From contig NKYR01000026.1 in NCBI GenBank assembly GCA_003184365.1, positions 186,001-250,000 on the forward strand: a stretch of 64,000 nucleotides of DNA. Reading direction: 5' to 3'. Under the pieces are notes generated by a model that did no database searches, was not told where the DNA came from, and was given only the letters and a program-made list of their open reading frames with translations. Numbering within the stretch: the stretch's first letter is position 1; every line of letters begins with the position of its first letter. Below are positions 23,623 to 35,177 of this stretch, piece by piece. The position numbers and the translations under genes are program-made. This DNA is from Evernia prunastri (taxonomy: Eukaryota > Ascomycota > Lecanoromycetes > Lecanorales > Parmeliaceae).

Positions 23623-24867
23623 TCAGCCGGTGATGTGCGGAATGTAGACGTTCCAATTCACCGTCTGGAACGCCTCAACCGGCAAGGCCCGAAGGCTCAT
23701 GAATGCCAACACGATAATCGTGGCCCGCCCAAGAATGTAGGCCAACGCGAGGAGGATAAACGATATGAACATTAAGATTTCCTGTAAATCGCCAGGGCAT
23801 ACCATGAAGAGCATCAGCACGCACAGTGCGACAGGCATGGCCGTCGTCGTGGCAGCGGAAATGCGCCAAGCCAGTCGTTCCTTCCATGTCGGGAACTGCG
23901 AGTTCCAAGCGAGGCAGTGGATGGCTCCGAATCCGCACGCAAAGAGTCCAAAGAGGAGCAAGGGGACGATTTCCGCAGCCCACCCCGGGACGTACTGACT
24001 CACAGCTCTTCCTCCGTGAATTGGAGCACGAGAAGTCTCGCCTCCCTCTTCCGCGTGGCTCGCCCTGTAAGACCGTTGGTTTTGCTTGGTCGCGTCTGTG
24101 GCCGGCGTCTTTGTTTCTGTCGCCGATGTGATTCCGTCTGTGTCGGCCAGCGCGGCAGCCGATATTTCTATAAACACGGGATAGTCGACATCTTGCGGTT
24201 GGTTCCAGGAGAAACCGTAGATAAAGACCGAACAGAACACGAAAGCAACGGTCATGATCTCCAGTGCTGAGGTCGGAAAATGCTGAATGGCGCGGACGAG
24301 CGTCTGGACCACGAACCAGATAATTTGGACAACGGCAATGAGCTTGATAATCCAATCGCCCTGCCCACGGCTTTTCAGCTCTTTTTCTGATATAGGAGGA
24401 TCAGCAATGTCACGGTTCTCGATGAGCTTCCGCAGCTGCGCTGGCTCGCACTTGGATTGCTCCTTTGCTGGCCCAGGCGTACGGGTCCAGAAGCCTCTGG
24501 CATGGGCGAATTGTGTGTGGGTCAACGTCCACGATTGATGTCCTTGATTGCGCAAGTGCCTCAACAAATCCCGAGATTTAAAGCTGTTGTCCGCGGCGTT
24601 GAAAAGAATGAATTCGGGTGCCGTGGCAGCTATGAGCATCCATCCGAGTTTCCGAAAAAACAGATACCATCGACCGTCTTCGTCTGGAACATCAAGATGC
24701 AAAGCAGACCAGGTGCAGATGAATATGGTAGCCAGGCAGCTCCAAAGAATGGACCAAGTCCCACGGCCGGACGGCTCAGGTACCCAGGCGTGCCGCAGCG
24801 GCTCATCGTCGGCCTGGACGTTGTGAATCCATACCGCAATGCCGAGCAGGCGAGCGAGTGAAGTCAT
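23623..24867 (-). CDS. Uncharacterised fungal multi-pass membrane protein
   Basis: Single-exon gene of 414 residues starting at an ATG at 24867. The protein begins with a hydrophobic leader and has about seven further hydrophobic segments (for example around WSILWSCLATIFICTWSALHL, WIIKLIAVVQIIWFVVQTLV and ILMFISFILLALAYILG). Conserved-looking pieces are SALHLDVP, RKLGWMLIAATAPE, DWIIKLIAVVQIIWFVVQ and SALEIMTVAFVFCS, an arrangement shared by a large family of unannotated integral membrane proteins in ascomycetes. No enzymatic motif is seen and no function can be given. The location is probably plasma membrane or an internal membrane. Confidence 0.75.
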   Translation of the reverse strand: MTSLARLLGIAVWIHNVQADDEPLRHAWVPEPSGRGTWSILWSCLATIFICTWSALHLDVPDEDGRWYLFFRKLGWMLIAATAPEFILFNAADNSFKSRDLLRHLRNQGHQSWTLTHTQFAHARGFWTRTPGPAKEQSKCEPAQLRKLIENRDIADPPISEKELKSRGQGDWIIKLIAVVQIIWFVVQTLVRAIQHFPTSALEIMTVAFVFCSVFIYGFSWNQPQDVDYPVFIEISAAALADTDGITSATETKTPATDATKQNQRSYRASHAEEGGETSRAPIHGGRAVSQYVPGWAAEIVPLLLFGLFACGFGAIHCLAWNSQFPTWKERLAWRISAATTTAMPVALCVLMLFMVCPGDLQEILMFISFILLALAYILGRATIIVLAFMSLRALPVEAFQTVNWNVYIPHITG

Positions 24868-25855
24868 GATGCTATGCGCTCATGGAAAAGCGCAGCTGGA
24901 ACAGAAATAGCCTGCAGGGAGTGCGTTTGAAGTCATCCACCGATAATCGTCGGGATATATAAAAGATTGGCGAAAACGCTGATAGTCTTAAAAGGGCCGG
25001 TACGCTGGTCGTAGAGATGGGTTTCGATACCAAAAAGCTGACTCGAAAAAAGAAGAAGGAGACGAACTTTTGCAAAGATTTTACTTTTACATTTGAGAGA
25101 TGATCTGGGCCATCTCGGCTGTTACGGAGTACAGATTGTGCAGATCTTCAGCCTCGAAGCCAACACTGCCACGGCTGATTGGGGACGCAGATGTAACTGC
25201 AACCCTGCTCGGCCAATCATGACGCATACGCATAGCGAGCGAATCGCGCAGAATAGCACTGTAATTGTGTCTATCTTCTTCGATTTCTTCTCTACTAGCC
25301 TGTTGGCTTGTGAGCTTCATTCTGCCTATGATATCTATTATTAGAGTAGTGTTGATTTGAGTCGTAGAGAAGCTGAGGAGCTGAAATGAAGGAGTAATTC
25401 AAAACCGATCAGGGTAAATCACCTCTGGGTTAGCTACTCTATGTATCAAGAGCAATCTCACGAGTCATGATTCATCATTGATTAATATTCAATGCACGCA
25501 ACGTAAAAAGTTCAATCTAGCAGGCTCTAGCCTAAGGTTACGGCTGAATGGAATGAAAGAATTAGAGGACAGAAATTCATCTGAATGTGTCGGGTACTCT
25601 AAGGAAAAGAGTTTCGGAGGCCCAGTGGGTGACAGAAGTCAGTCATCGAATATGGAGGGATACTCGGGATAGTACGAGTACCCCAAACACAAAGTTGGTG
25701 GCTGGCTTCCGAAAGTAGGGCTAGGGCTTATCCAGGACTTTCTACGCCCATCTCCGTACCTACCTAGGCGAGACGAAGTTCTTACGCCGGAGATAATTGC
25801 TGCAGCATTGGTGTTGCACAACCCACAGTCGTTACTTGATACTCGAAGAATAACA
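24868..25855. other. Intergenic region between divergent genes
   Basis: Upstream region of the membrane protein (minus) and Cog1 (plus). One small minus-strand frame at 25087-25320 (77 codons) is listed separately as a doubtful ORF. Otherwise only shadow frames. Confidence 0.4.
25087..25320 (-). CDS. Doubtful small ORF of 77 codons
   Basis: An ATG-started frame on the minus strand encodes a mostly polar peptide with a helical-looking end (EAEDLHNLYSVTAEMAQIISQM). The composition looks more protein-like than its neighbours, and a donor-like GTAAAA overlaps the stop, so it could be an exon. I recognise no family and see no matching second exon. Treat as tentative. Confidence 0.22.
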   Translation of the reverse strand: MKLTSQQASREEIEEDRHNYSAILRDSLAMRMRHDWPSRVAVTSASPISRGSVGFEAEDLHNLYSVTAEMAQIISQM

Positions 25856-28472
25856 ATGGAAGCCCCAGATCCCAAGACCTTTGGATCATGGGAGGAAGCT
25901 TTCCAATATCCTCTTCCCGCGGTGCGCGGCATGGAGAAACAGCTGCGCAGGGACATTGACTCGAACCGTGAGAAGCTAAGGACACTCGTTGGGTATGGGA
26001 TCGCATTAAGCATTTTGCCCACGATGCCTGTATGAACAGTCCTAAATGCTAATGTCGATCATGATCTAGTGCAAGCTATCATGACCTGCTAGGCACAGCG
26101 GAATCAATCATCGGGATGAGTAGTCAAATGCACGACGTGGAGAACTACATGGGGGAGATTGGCAAAAGGTGTAATACTAGGATGTTGGAGAAGAAGGGAT
26201 CAAATCTCAGAACTTGGACTGAAGAGATTGGAGCTCCAAGTACGAAAGTCCAGTACCAGTCTACAGACACGTGGATATGATGCTTACGACTGTGGTCGTA
26301 GGCAGTAAACGTTACGCCTTCGTATCCCAATTGGCCGTTCTCCGCAGCTGCCCCGATGTCATATCCAGGCTTTTCAAGGGTGGAGAGTCGTTGCTGTTGG
26401 CCGCCAAGGTTCTGGTGATCTCGAGGCTACTGCATACGAAGCTGTCCCAGCGACCTAATCCGCCACCATACTTAGACAATTTAAGGAAACGATTGGCAAT
26501 TTTACGGCGAAGACTACTGGGCAGGATTGACCGCCGGTTCAAGAGCCTGGAGTTATCGAGGGACGCACTGGTGGAGGCAATGTGCGCCTTCTCGCTAGCT
26601 ACGAGTTCGTCGCCTAAGGATATTATACGCCATTACCACCATACAAGGCTGGAGGCTATGTCTGAGAACATAGGCCAGGGTGATGACGGCCATGACAGCA
26701 TGCTGTTCGCATTAAAGTTATACGTAAGGACATTGAAGGACACTCAGGCAGTCATACCTACGCAACTGGTCCACGCACTAGAAAACTTAAAGTCTGTTTC
26801 ATTGTTCAAGAGCCAAGATGTGTACTCATTGATAGAACTCAACCTAGATGTTCACGAGCGGTGGATAGGTGACGATATCAGAATGTTTACACCCTACATA
26901 CGGCATGACGATCTCACCAAAGCGGAAGCAGAACGATCACTCAAGCAGTGGGCGAAGTGCGCATTTGGCTCTTTTCTTGCCGGCCTACGGAATAGGATAC
27001 AAGATGTCGAGGATCCTGGAAGACTGATAGACTTGCGGAGACAAGTCTTCGAGCTTTGGTTTTCGAATCACCAGCATCCGACAGGGGTCGATTCGGCTGA
27101 GACGCTTGATGGTCTCCGCGATGTTTTCAATCTTCAGTCTACGCGCCTTATACAGCTTCGAGTGTCTGAACTGGACCGAGTGGGCTCGATTGCTAAAAAC
27201 GCCTTGAAGAACTGGCAAGCTGGCGTATCTGACCTTACTCCGTCACTATGGGATTCTTCGACAACTTTGATGGAATTCGGGAATGGAGGCAAACCGTTCC
27301 GTGAGAGGCTTGTAACTCGACTCACGAGCAAGAACGGGGCCCTCAACAGATTGTCTCTGGAGTACGCATCTTTTCTTGAGCGCATCGAAGATTTGGAAGA
27401 AATGATCAAGAAGCTTCGAGAGGCGAGATGGGCCGACGATGTCGATGACGTGGATGACGAAGATGATCTGCTGGACAATAAACAAGTCCTACTCAGCGAG
27501 GACGATCCAAGATTGTTGCAACAAGAACTCAGTAGTGCCCTCCAAGAGGCCTATAATAAGTTACAAGCTATGCTTTACGAGCTGCCTGATAAATCTGAGA
27601 CGACCAATAGCGGCCAACAAGCAGCATACTTGATCCGTGTGTGGAGGGAATTACGGCAACATTTACCAAAAAGCTACCAAAATCCCAGACTTGGAAATGG
27701 TTCGATACCTGGCCTGCAGCATACCGTCGCAATTGAAGCACTTCGTGTGCCCCTCGAGCGATGTGCAAAGCGGATGGCTAAGATGTCGGGAGCTAAGCTA
27801 CTACAAGCAAGACCACTCTGGGAAGGCGACCCTGAATTACCCGTCTTACCATCTGCATGGATATACAGATTCCTGCTTGATCTGACATCATCAATGACTG
27901 CTTGTGGCAGCGACGTATGGAGTCCGCAGGCAGTCAATGCGTTAAAAAAGGAACTTATTCTGAGTATAACACCGATGCTTAAAGGGCGTCAGGCTGTTCA
28001 GGTCAATGGGCATCGAGATAGGGATCTTCTCGATGGCGAAGACAAGGAGGAAGAAGAACTCAAGGATGAAGTCAAGAAAGATGAGGAGGAGATAGAGGAA
28101 AGGGTCAAAGAGGAGAATGGAGAGATAGATGGCGAAGAAGCGGGGAAGAGTGAGGAGAAAGATGAGGAACATGACGAAAAGCCCGTAAAGCCGGTAGAAG
28201 AGGCTGTGAATGGAGCAGTAAGCAATGGGCATGTCGAGCACGAGGCAGAAGAGGAGCTAAGAGAAGAAAAAATCCAACGATTCTTCGACGTCGCTTATCT
28301 TACCAATGCCAGCGCCGTCGAGGAGATGGAGGCTGAAGACAATCAGCTGCTCAGCCTGCAGGATTCACTGGCTCAAGATCTTGCATTGGGGCCGAGATCA
28401 GTGGAGAGGATGAAGAAGGACGCTGCCGAGTACTGGAAACGGACGAGTCTGCTCTTTGCTTTATTGGCTTGA
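25856..28472 (+). CDS. COG1: Conserved oligomeric Golgi complex subunit 1 (Cog1)
   Basis: Proposed exons 25856-25992, 26070-26239 and 26302-28472 give about 825 residues. The N-terminus FGSWEEAFQYPLPAVRGMEKQL and TLVGASYHDLLGTAESIIGM match the Vps51-type start of Cog1; KRYAFVSQLAVLRSCPDVISRL follows. The second intron can be drawn in two ways (donor GTACGA at 26240 with acceptor at 26301, or a later GTACCA donor with acceptor at 26305); both restore the frame. Known role: lobe A subunit of the COG tether for retrograde Golgi traffic. The C-terminal third contains a long Glu/Lys-rich insert, about 28045-28270, before the conserved end. Confidence 0.85.
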
Positions 28473-29844
28473 AGTTTCAGCAGCTGATCTTAAGTCCGTT
28501 CTCTCAAAAAACGAATCTGACATAGGTATCAGTTCCTTTCTTCCCCAAGAACCTTCCTGGTCTTTCTACCGAAGTATAGAGTAGATGAGAGACACCCTCG
28601 CATTGCTTTGCACTGCGCAACCAGAGGAGCAAGCGTAATGCTCGAGCTTACCTAAGTAGAAACCAGTGATGAGCCAGGCTTAGGCAGCCTTTGGGTTCGG
28701 TTGCAAACGCCCCATCTAGCTTTCGTTCTTCGAGATGCAAAGGTTGTGCTGAGACGAGTTCTGACCGGACCATTCAACATTGAGTGTTACTGTTCTACCG
28801 CTTCCTCTAGCAAAAGTAGGCTCCACCCTTGTTGCCTAACGGAACCGCAGAAAGAACTAGGTAAACGGGTGAACAGTGTTGTCTATAATTTTTCGGTCGC
28901 GTCACAGTGTACGAAAGCGTGGTCGACTTCACTACATTAATGATGTTCTCTGATTTCTTGCTGTACCTTCGGACCCTCTGCTCCTACTGTACTCAGTAGG
29001 CAATGCTTGGCAGTCACTTTCGGCTTTCTTAGGGAGCACTTGATGTAGGATGAAGCCAAGACTCAAGGCTCTTCTTTGTTGGGGATACCCGAATGGTACA
29101 GCGGAGTACCGTTATGGATAGGACGAGAGCATGATCGCTATTGTCTCGCTTTGCCAGGCGTCATTTACATGCACATCGGAGAAATGAATGTTCACTCAGA
29201 GACCTCGCACCGGAATCACGGTGGGTGTTCAACTGCTCTCCTTCTCGCCGATAGGTGGATTTTCCGATCGATAGTACATGTCGTACGTCGAGAACTAGAT
29301 CCGAGGCGTGATGTGAGACAAAGGCGATTTTTGGAGGTATAATTGACTATTCCCAACGACGGAACAAATAACAACAGCTACAAACATCGGACAACGTCTT
29401 CAACGTCCGACCATGTAGGCGACCAACAATGAACTGTCTAGGAATGTCCTCGAAAATGAATATGTTGAACAAAGAAGTGTTCGGCCTTGTGCTTGAACAA
29501 TGGCTTTGGCACAATGGTCGCGGTGTCGTGACCTGGGCTGCAGTGAACATCGACATTGACCTGTGAACAAAGTTTCTAACACAATTATCTCTTTGTCACA
29601 ACGTGGTTCTCGTAGCGATCGTCAAGGTTGACCACAGGTACTTAAAGCCTACTCGTTCCTCTCATCTTTTCTTCTTCCTCACCCACCCACAATCCCAGCA
29701 ACAGCCACAACCACAACCACAACCACAACCACAACCACAACCACAACCAAAAACCAGCCACGCTCAACCGCAACAAAGATCTCAAACCTCATCATCAAAC
29801 CAATCCACACGAATCCAACTCAAAGTCAACCTCAGAAAGTCAAG
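28473..29844. other. Gene-poor region, first part of the accessory segment
   Basis: About 1.2 kb without a credible gene, followed by a pyrimidine-rich leader that precedes the repeat protein. The leader contains the hexanucleotide repeat annotated separately. Confidence 0.45.
29699..29750 (+). repeat. (CCACAA)n hexanucleotide repeat in a 5' leader
   Basis: About eight head-to-tail copies of CCACAA, starting near 29705 and ending near 29750. They lie within a C/A/T-rich leader about 95 bp before the ATG of the internally repeated protein. Confidence 0.85.
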
Positions 29845-30615
29845 ATGGATCGCTACGGTGCTTCTACCCGTGACTTCGACTCCGTCGACGGCCTCAACTA
29901 CGACTCTCCCCTTCGTGGTGGTGAGCGGAGTGCACGTGGCCGTAGATCGGACGTTTCATACGACGACAACCCCGAAGTCGAGCAGATCATGCGTGATTTT
30001 CGTGAACAGAGATTGAGAGCTGAAGCACGTCGTCCCAACCGTCACTTGGCGGCCGACGATTCCGAGGATGAGTCCGAATGCTACAACCCTGAAGTCGAGC
30101 GGATCATGCGTGATGTTCGTGAACAGAGATCGAGACGCGCAGCCAACTCAGGTCGTTCCCACCTTGACTCTGATGGTGACGACTCCGGAGATGATTCCGA
30201 GCAGGAGCTTCGTGCGGCGCGACTTCGTCGTGGAGCGCAGATATCCCGTCGTCTCAACCTTGGCTCTGACGGCGACGATTCCAAAGACGACTCCGAGCTC
30301 GAGTCCCGTGCGGCCCGAGTCCGTCGTGGAGCGCAAGCATCCCGTCGCTCAGACCTGCGCTTGAATGTTGACGATTCCGAAAACGACTCCGACTCCGCAT
30401 ATCCTCGCTCACCCGCGGGATACGGCCGTGGAGGAATGCGTACAATAGCAACTTCGTACGTCGACCACGACGGACCGATCCATGCCGGCAGCATCGGCGA
30501 TGCTTCCGAGACTGAGCAGCAAATACTTCGTCGGCTGGATGCTCGACGTCCCCCACTATCCCGTCATGCGCGGGAGCTTCTTGCAGAGGAGGAAAACTAC
30601 GACTCTGAGATTTAG
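29845..30615 (+). CDS. Internally repeated, charged low-complexity protein
   Basis: Single-exon gene of 256 residues; I do not recognise a family. Two repeat systems are visible. Unit A is NPEVEQIMRDFREQRLR at residues 42-58 and NPEVERIMRDVREQRSR at 81-97. Unit B has a 32-residue period: residues 110-141 and 142-173 both follow DGDDSxDDSExExRAARxRRGAQxSRR. Acidic Asp/Ser clusters alternate with Arg-rich helices, so the protein is probably largely disordered or helical and could bind nucleic acid or another protein. No signal peptide or membrane segment. The ATG at 29845 is preceded by TCAAG in a CT/CA-rich leader typical of fungal transcripts. Confidence 0.6.
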   Translation: MDRYGASTRDFDSVDGLNYDSPLRGGERSARGRRSDVSYDDNPEVEQIMRDFREQRLRAEARRPNRHLAADDSEDESECYNPEVERIMRDVREQRSRRAANSGRSHLDSDGDDSGDDSEQELRAARLRRGAQISRRLNLGSDGDDSKDDSELESRAARVRRGAQASRRSDLRLNVDDSENDSDSAYPRSPAGYGRGGMRTIATSYVDHDGPIHAGSIGDASETEQQILRRLDARRPPLSRHARELLAEEENYDSEI

Positions 30616-31073
30616 GCATTGTGCGGAGGACTTCGTAGGACTCCCGTCCTTGGTGGGGTTTCTCGAGAGGAGTTGAACAAGAGGTAGTTGGGGTTGGAGT
30701 GGGTCAAAGTATCTGGAGTTTGGAGTTTGCGTTTGATTTTGAGATCATGGATAAGAGCGAAAGAAGTTAGTCTGCATATGTACTGCCTTAATAATCCTGA
30801 ATCGTATTTTGCTCCTATGTATCGATATCCAAGTGAATCTGCGTCTTAAAAGATCGAAGGGGGAATGCGGATAACCCTCACAATAATGTTATTGAGATCC
30901 AAGAAAATAGTGAAAATTGGGCAATGTTGAGATCAAGTATCAATTTTTATGGAGCGGCTATGAGCTGTCAGAGATTTGTATTGCTCTAATACTCGCTGCA
31001 GAACCCATCATTCTTGATAATCAGGAAAAAAATGAGAGCCTTGGTAAACCCTTCGAGAAAATAGCAGAAGCCT
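30616..31073. other. Intergenic region between convergent genes
   Basis: Contains the 3' ends of the repeat protein (plus) and the CCCH zinc-finger gene (minus). Nothing else recognised. Confidence 0.4.
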
Positions 31074-32624
31074 TCACTGGCCTGAAACCTTTCCGGAACC
31101 AATCTGATGACCTTCCTCATGTCCGTAGACGCACCTCGGATCATCACAATTATTGCCCTTACGCACCTTGTGGCAGAGTCCATGGCGAGCATGATACCAT
31201 AGGTAGTCACTTTCTCTAGCATTGAGAGGAGCAACGCGATGGTTTCTATCACATCCTTCACACCTGCCACGCAGGTAAAACCATGGACACAGCTTTGTCT
31301 GGCGAATAACGCCTAAGTATGGAGAAGTGATGTCGATATTCAACATCTTATCAATGCGCTTTCCCTTTTCATTGCGTATGACAGGCCCAAGCCTGTTGGA
31401 CAGTGCAGCAGTGTTGGAGAAACCCGTTGCTGCTGTTAGAGGTCGGGTCGGCAACGCCGACGGAGTTGCTCGGGCTTGCGGCGGTGACTTGGAGGATGAA
31501 ATTGGAAGTGTGGTTACCATGTGTGGAGTGAAGACTTGGTCGAGCTTGAGAGTTCTCTGGAAGCCCAACGCAGCAATTCTCGGATGGATAGCAACACCTT
31601 GCAACAAGGTGATACGATCACGGACGGAAACCTCGGCCGCAAACCTGCCAAGGTACGGGGCATAACCAGAGTCGTGGCAAGCGCCAAAGATGATGTGCTT
31701 ACATTGCCGATTACCAATAAAGAAATCGAGACACTCTGCGAGATATCATCAGCTCAGCGTACATCGAAGTTTTCTGCTTCGCACATACCTCGAATCTTGT
31801 TATCAGCACTTTCCTTTCCGGGACCAACGTCGACAAAGTCGAACAAACCTTGGCGCTGGTTGAAGCCATGGACAAACAGGCTTAGACTGGCACCATTCTT
31901 CATCTTTCCGTTCCTAATGCAGGCTCCATGCAGACTCTTAAGATCCGCGTACGCCCGAACGACGATATCAGTGTTCTCAACATCGATTTGGATTTGTTTC
32001 AAGTAGTCTTTGACTCTGGCTTGCAACTCGTCCGCGGCATCCCTACCACCTGCCTCGTTCTTGTTCAAAAATCTCTGCTGGAACTGGATTGAGTCAAGCT
32101 GTTAGCCAGGTTCTCTCTGAAGCCTTTTCGTGTGAGACACAGAAAGAGGCAGCTCACGATGTAATCATCAGCATCGGCATCAATCAACACCACTACAAAA
32201 CCTCGACCATTCTGCGAACGCTTGATTAGTCGTCAGCATAAGTTGGTTTTGTATTGAGGAATAGTCACCGTCAAGGCCTCAAGCTCCGCTACACGATCTT
32301 GGAGTCTGCGGCGCCCAACACGCTCACTCTCCAGATCCAAAGTCGTTTGTCTGTACTCTGATCGAGCTTTGTCCAAATTGTCGATGAGTTCCTACCATCA
32401 CAATTGGTGAGTGGCACAAAGAAAATCAGGGTTTCATGGCAACTTACAATGATCATCGCATTCTTCTCATTCTCAGCGTCCTTGTAGCCACTCAGCCGTT
32501 CCCGGTAATCTCCAATCGAAAGTCCATTAGGTATTGGAGTCATGCCTAATGCAAAAGAAGCCCCAGCTGGGCCAGCTCCGCGAACTTTATAGCAAGCAAA
32601 AATGTCAGACAAGGCTGAGTCCAA
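31074..32624 (-). CDS. CCCH zinc-finger protein with DUF7923-like domain
   Basis: Five exons on the minus strand: 32624-32448, 32391-32269, 32211-32158, 32083-31789 and 31735-31074, giving 436 residues. All four introns (53-74 nt) have GT...AG ends and keep the frame. The order is an N-terminal coiled-coil-like helix, a FVVVLIDADADDY-started alpha/beta domain ending in HIIFGACHDSGYAPYL, then a Ser/Pro linker and two C-terminal zinc fingers: C-x8-C-x2-C-x3-H (KLCPWFYLRGRCEGCDRNH) and C-x8-C-x4-C-x3-H (GLCHKVRKGNNCDDPRCVYGH). Such proteins are common in ascomycetes; RNA binding is an inference from the CCCH fingers. Translation could also begin at the methionine at 32543, which would remove 27 residues. 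Confidence 0.75.
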
Positions 32625-35177
32625 TCATAGAACATAGTGAGACCTAGACGCCTAGGAATCTCCTGGAACAGCCTTTCGGAGCCTATGGATTAGCGAGCAC
32701 TGCTGGATACCAGACAAGTATGTATCAGAGAGCAAGTTCTCACAAGCGGGCGGGGCTGAATCACAGCGGCTGCGTGCATGGGATTTCCGCCACTCACAGG
32801 TTAGCGCTGAGGTAGGAACAGCGGGATCTTCCTAAAGTACGCGAAGTCACAAACACTGAACGACTGCTCTACCTTGACCTTTCCATCACCGAAGGCTCGT
32901 ACCTACTCTACCTCGTATACTTCTCTGTGAAGATGGAGTCAGGACACAGAGCGGCACAAAGAGCTGACTCTGTCAACCTGCCAGCGCACAGCTGAGAGAT
33001 AGCTTACCTTGGGCATTCTACCCTTGGCCCACAGCGCTTCCTTGTAAGGGTTCACTCAGCACATGACTCTCACATCGTTTCCAGCATGCGAAAGACAAAG
33101 GCCACAGTATCCAAATCCCGCGATGAGTTCTCCAGTGACAATTAGTAACGTCATTGCTACCTGAATTCTCTCAGCCTGTAGTTTGAATGCTGAAATCGAA
33201 AGAAGTCAAAAGACTCTCCACCAACTTCACGCATTTGTGAGTCAAACGCAGTGGACACGCGGAATCTGCGCGAGGCCTTGGGCGAGATCTCCCGGGTCTT
33301 TTACACTAGGGTGGAGACCATGGGCTTTTCGTCAGGTGGAACAGGGAGGTCTGACTGGCATTGAATCGATCAGTCGGTGAAAACTCAACTCCGAGAGCGC
33401 TAACGTTTGCATTCTCTCAACTTGCTGACAGACCTGGCTCGATTCTCACTCCTCTTACCGGCCTCCAAAGGAATGTGAAAGTTGGCCATTAGTAATTGGC
33501 GCACTCAATGCGACAGCTAACAGAAATGTCACATTCCAACAAATAGAAGACGCTGTTCAGGCAGCTTCGCTATTCTTTTTCACCTCCTGTCTCATTCGCT
33601 TCGCCAGCTGTACTGTCAAAGAAGCGTGCCACCATTCCCGTTTCATAGTGGAATTTTTCTTATATAAGATGTCTTCGTTTGATGCTTGCAGGCTTAAGTT
33701 CCCGGTTTCTCACTTCCAGATAGTCCAGCTTGAGCTCTGTTTCTGCAGGAATCACAGGACTCTCACAGTCAATAGACCTGACTGGTTCTCAGTGTTGCAA
33801 GTACAGGTCACGGTGCAGCGGAAGAAGAACGGGTTTATTGCTATGTAGGCTACGAACGACTGTGTAGTTGCTATTTATGGACCAAATTGCTCCACCATCT
33901 CCACGTGCTTCAGAGATCCAGCAATCAGATTCCAGGAGGATACAGCCCATCCCACGGTTTTTGGCAGCTGTCGGCTAAAGTATAGAAAGGTGGGGGAATA
34001 GGGGCCGAGTTTCCGACAGCCGAATCGAGGGAATCAATCACCAAATATTTACCTAACAAATAACACTCAGGCTCAGATCCTCGATGCCAGCAGAGGGACT
34101 ACGCTTGCCTGTCCACATAAATGCTCTCGAGGTTCTTTGTGACTCTAGAAAAGGGCATACGCCTGATCCTCGGTTTACAGCCTTCTGGTACTGGCTTGGA
34201 AGCCATCAAGAAGACCATGGAGGGACCCTCGTCGACTACAAAACGTTGCTGAAACAATGACGACCGTAGCAAAGTACATAGCATCCTTGGAGCCTATCCG
34301 ATCCATCAATGCTCGACCGAGTTTCTTTGCAACAGCTTGAGGCCTGGTAGACCTACGAATGCTCTCAGCGTCAAGGCTGCCATTCTTTGTATTTGTAAGA
34401 AGTTGTGGGACGATCGCGGACATGAGCGATCTCCTCGATGCCGTTGATCAGCCATTGGTGGGAATGGGCGGCTAAAGCGTCTTTACATAAGCCATAGGCT
34501 GTTGGCAAGCTCACCATCTAGCCGACAGTCCTGCAATTCCAGATTCAGGTCCAACTCCGGTAGGAAAAGCGTCCTAGCCAGCGCAGCTTATGAACAAGAA
34601 AGGCGGTCAAGAGCAGCTGCTGAAACGGTCATCTCGCTACTGGAGAGAAATCGATTGACGAGCGAACAAGATGATTTTAAAGGCAGGCTGTGCTGCGCGG
34701 CTACGCAAACAAGAACCACCGTGGCGCAAGGTTCAAACAGGCGCATACTTGCTGCTCACGCGCTGCGGGTTTGAGACTTCATTAGTTCGCTTACAAGCGG
34801 GATGGTGTTGTGCTGACATGAGTTTCGAAATGTCTTGCAGAATAGCAGCCCGGATGTTCGTAGGATTCTGACTGACCGAAGCCAGCCTTTTTCTGGTTAC
34901 GCGAAGCAGCGTTGGTATTTGATTAGTCCACTTAGCCTTCGAGATCCATATGGTACCTTCCTGTATGGTGCTTCATGAGTAGTTTCTGAGTGTATTGGAA
35001 AGTCACTAGCTGCTTGCCGGAGGGTATTCTTAAAGCCATGGATCTAGTGTACTGCTAGAGGAGGTTTTATAAGATGCTGGTCTTCCCGCCGGGAACGCAA
35101 GATTTCGACTCGTCTTTCTTCTCCTAGCCTACAATTATTGAAAGAGTATAAATATAAGGGAACGAAGCAAGACAGCC
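32625..35177. other. Long gene-poor region
   Basis: About 2.5 kb with only short frames and no recognisable domain on either strand. I see no tRNA, no transposon ends and no obvious repeats. The last 100 bases include a TATAAATATAAGG sequence (about 35148-35161) that may be the core promoter of the following secreted-protein gene. Confidence 0.45.

Noticed and set aside
23590..23640. GGGATCGAATCCT word that resembles a tRNA T-loop
   Set aside because: The flanking stem does not pair and no acceptor stem or anticodon arm fits around it; it overlaps the end of a protein gene.
29603..30016. Frame reading the hexanucleotide tract as a Pro-Gln repeat protein
   Set aside because: It overlaps the longer repeat-protein frame in another phase; the tract lies in a leader-like CT/CA-rich context and the 29845 frame has clear internal protein repeats.
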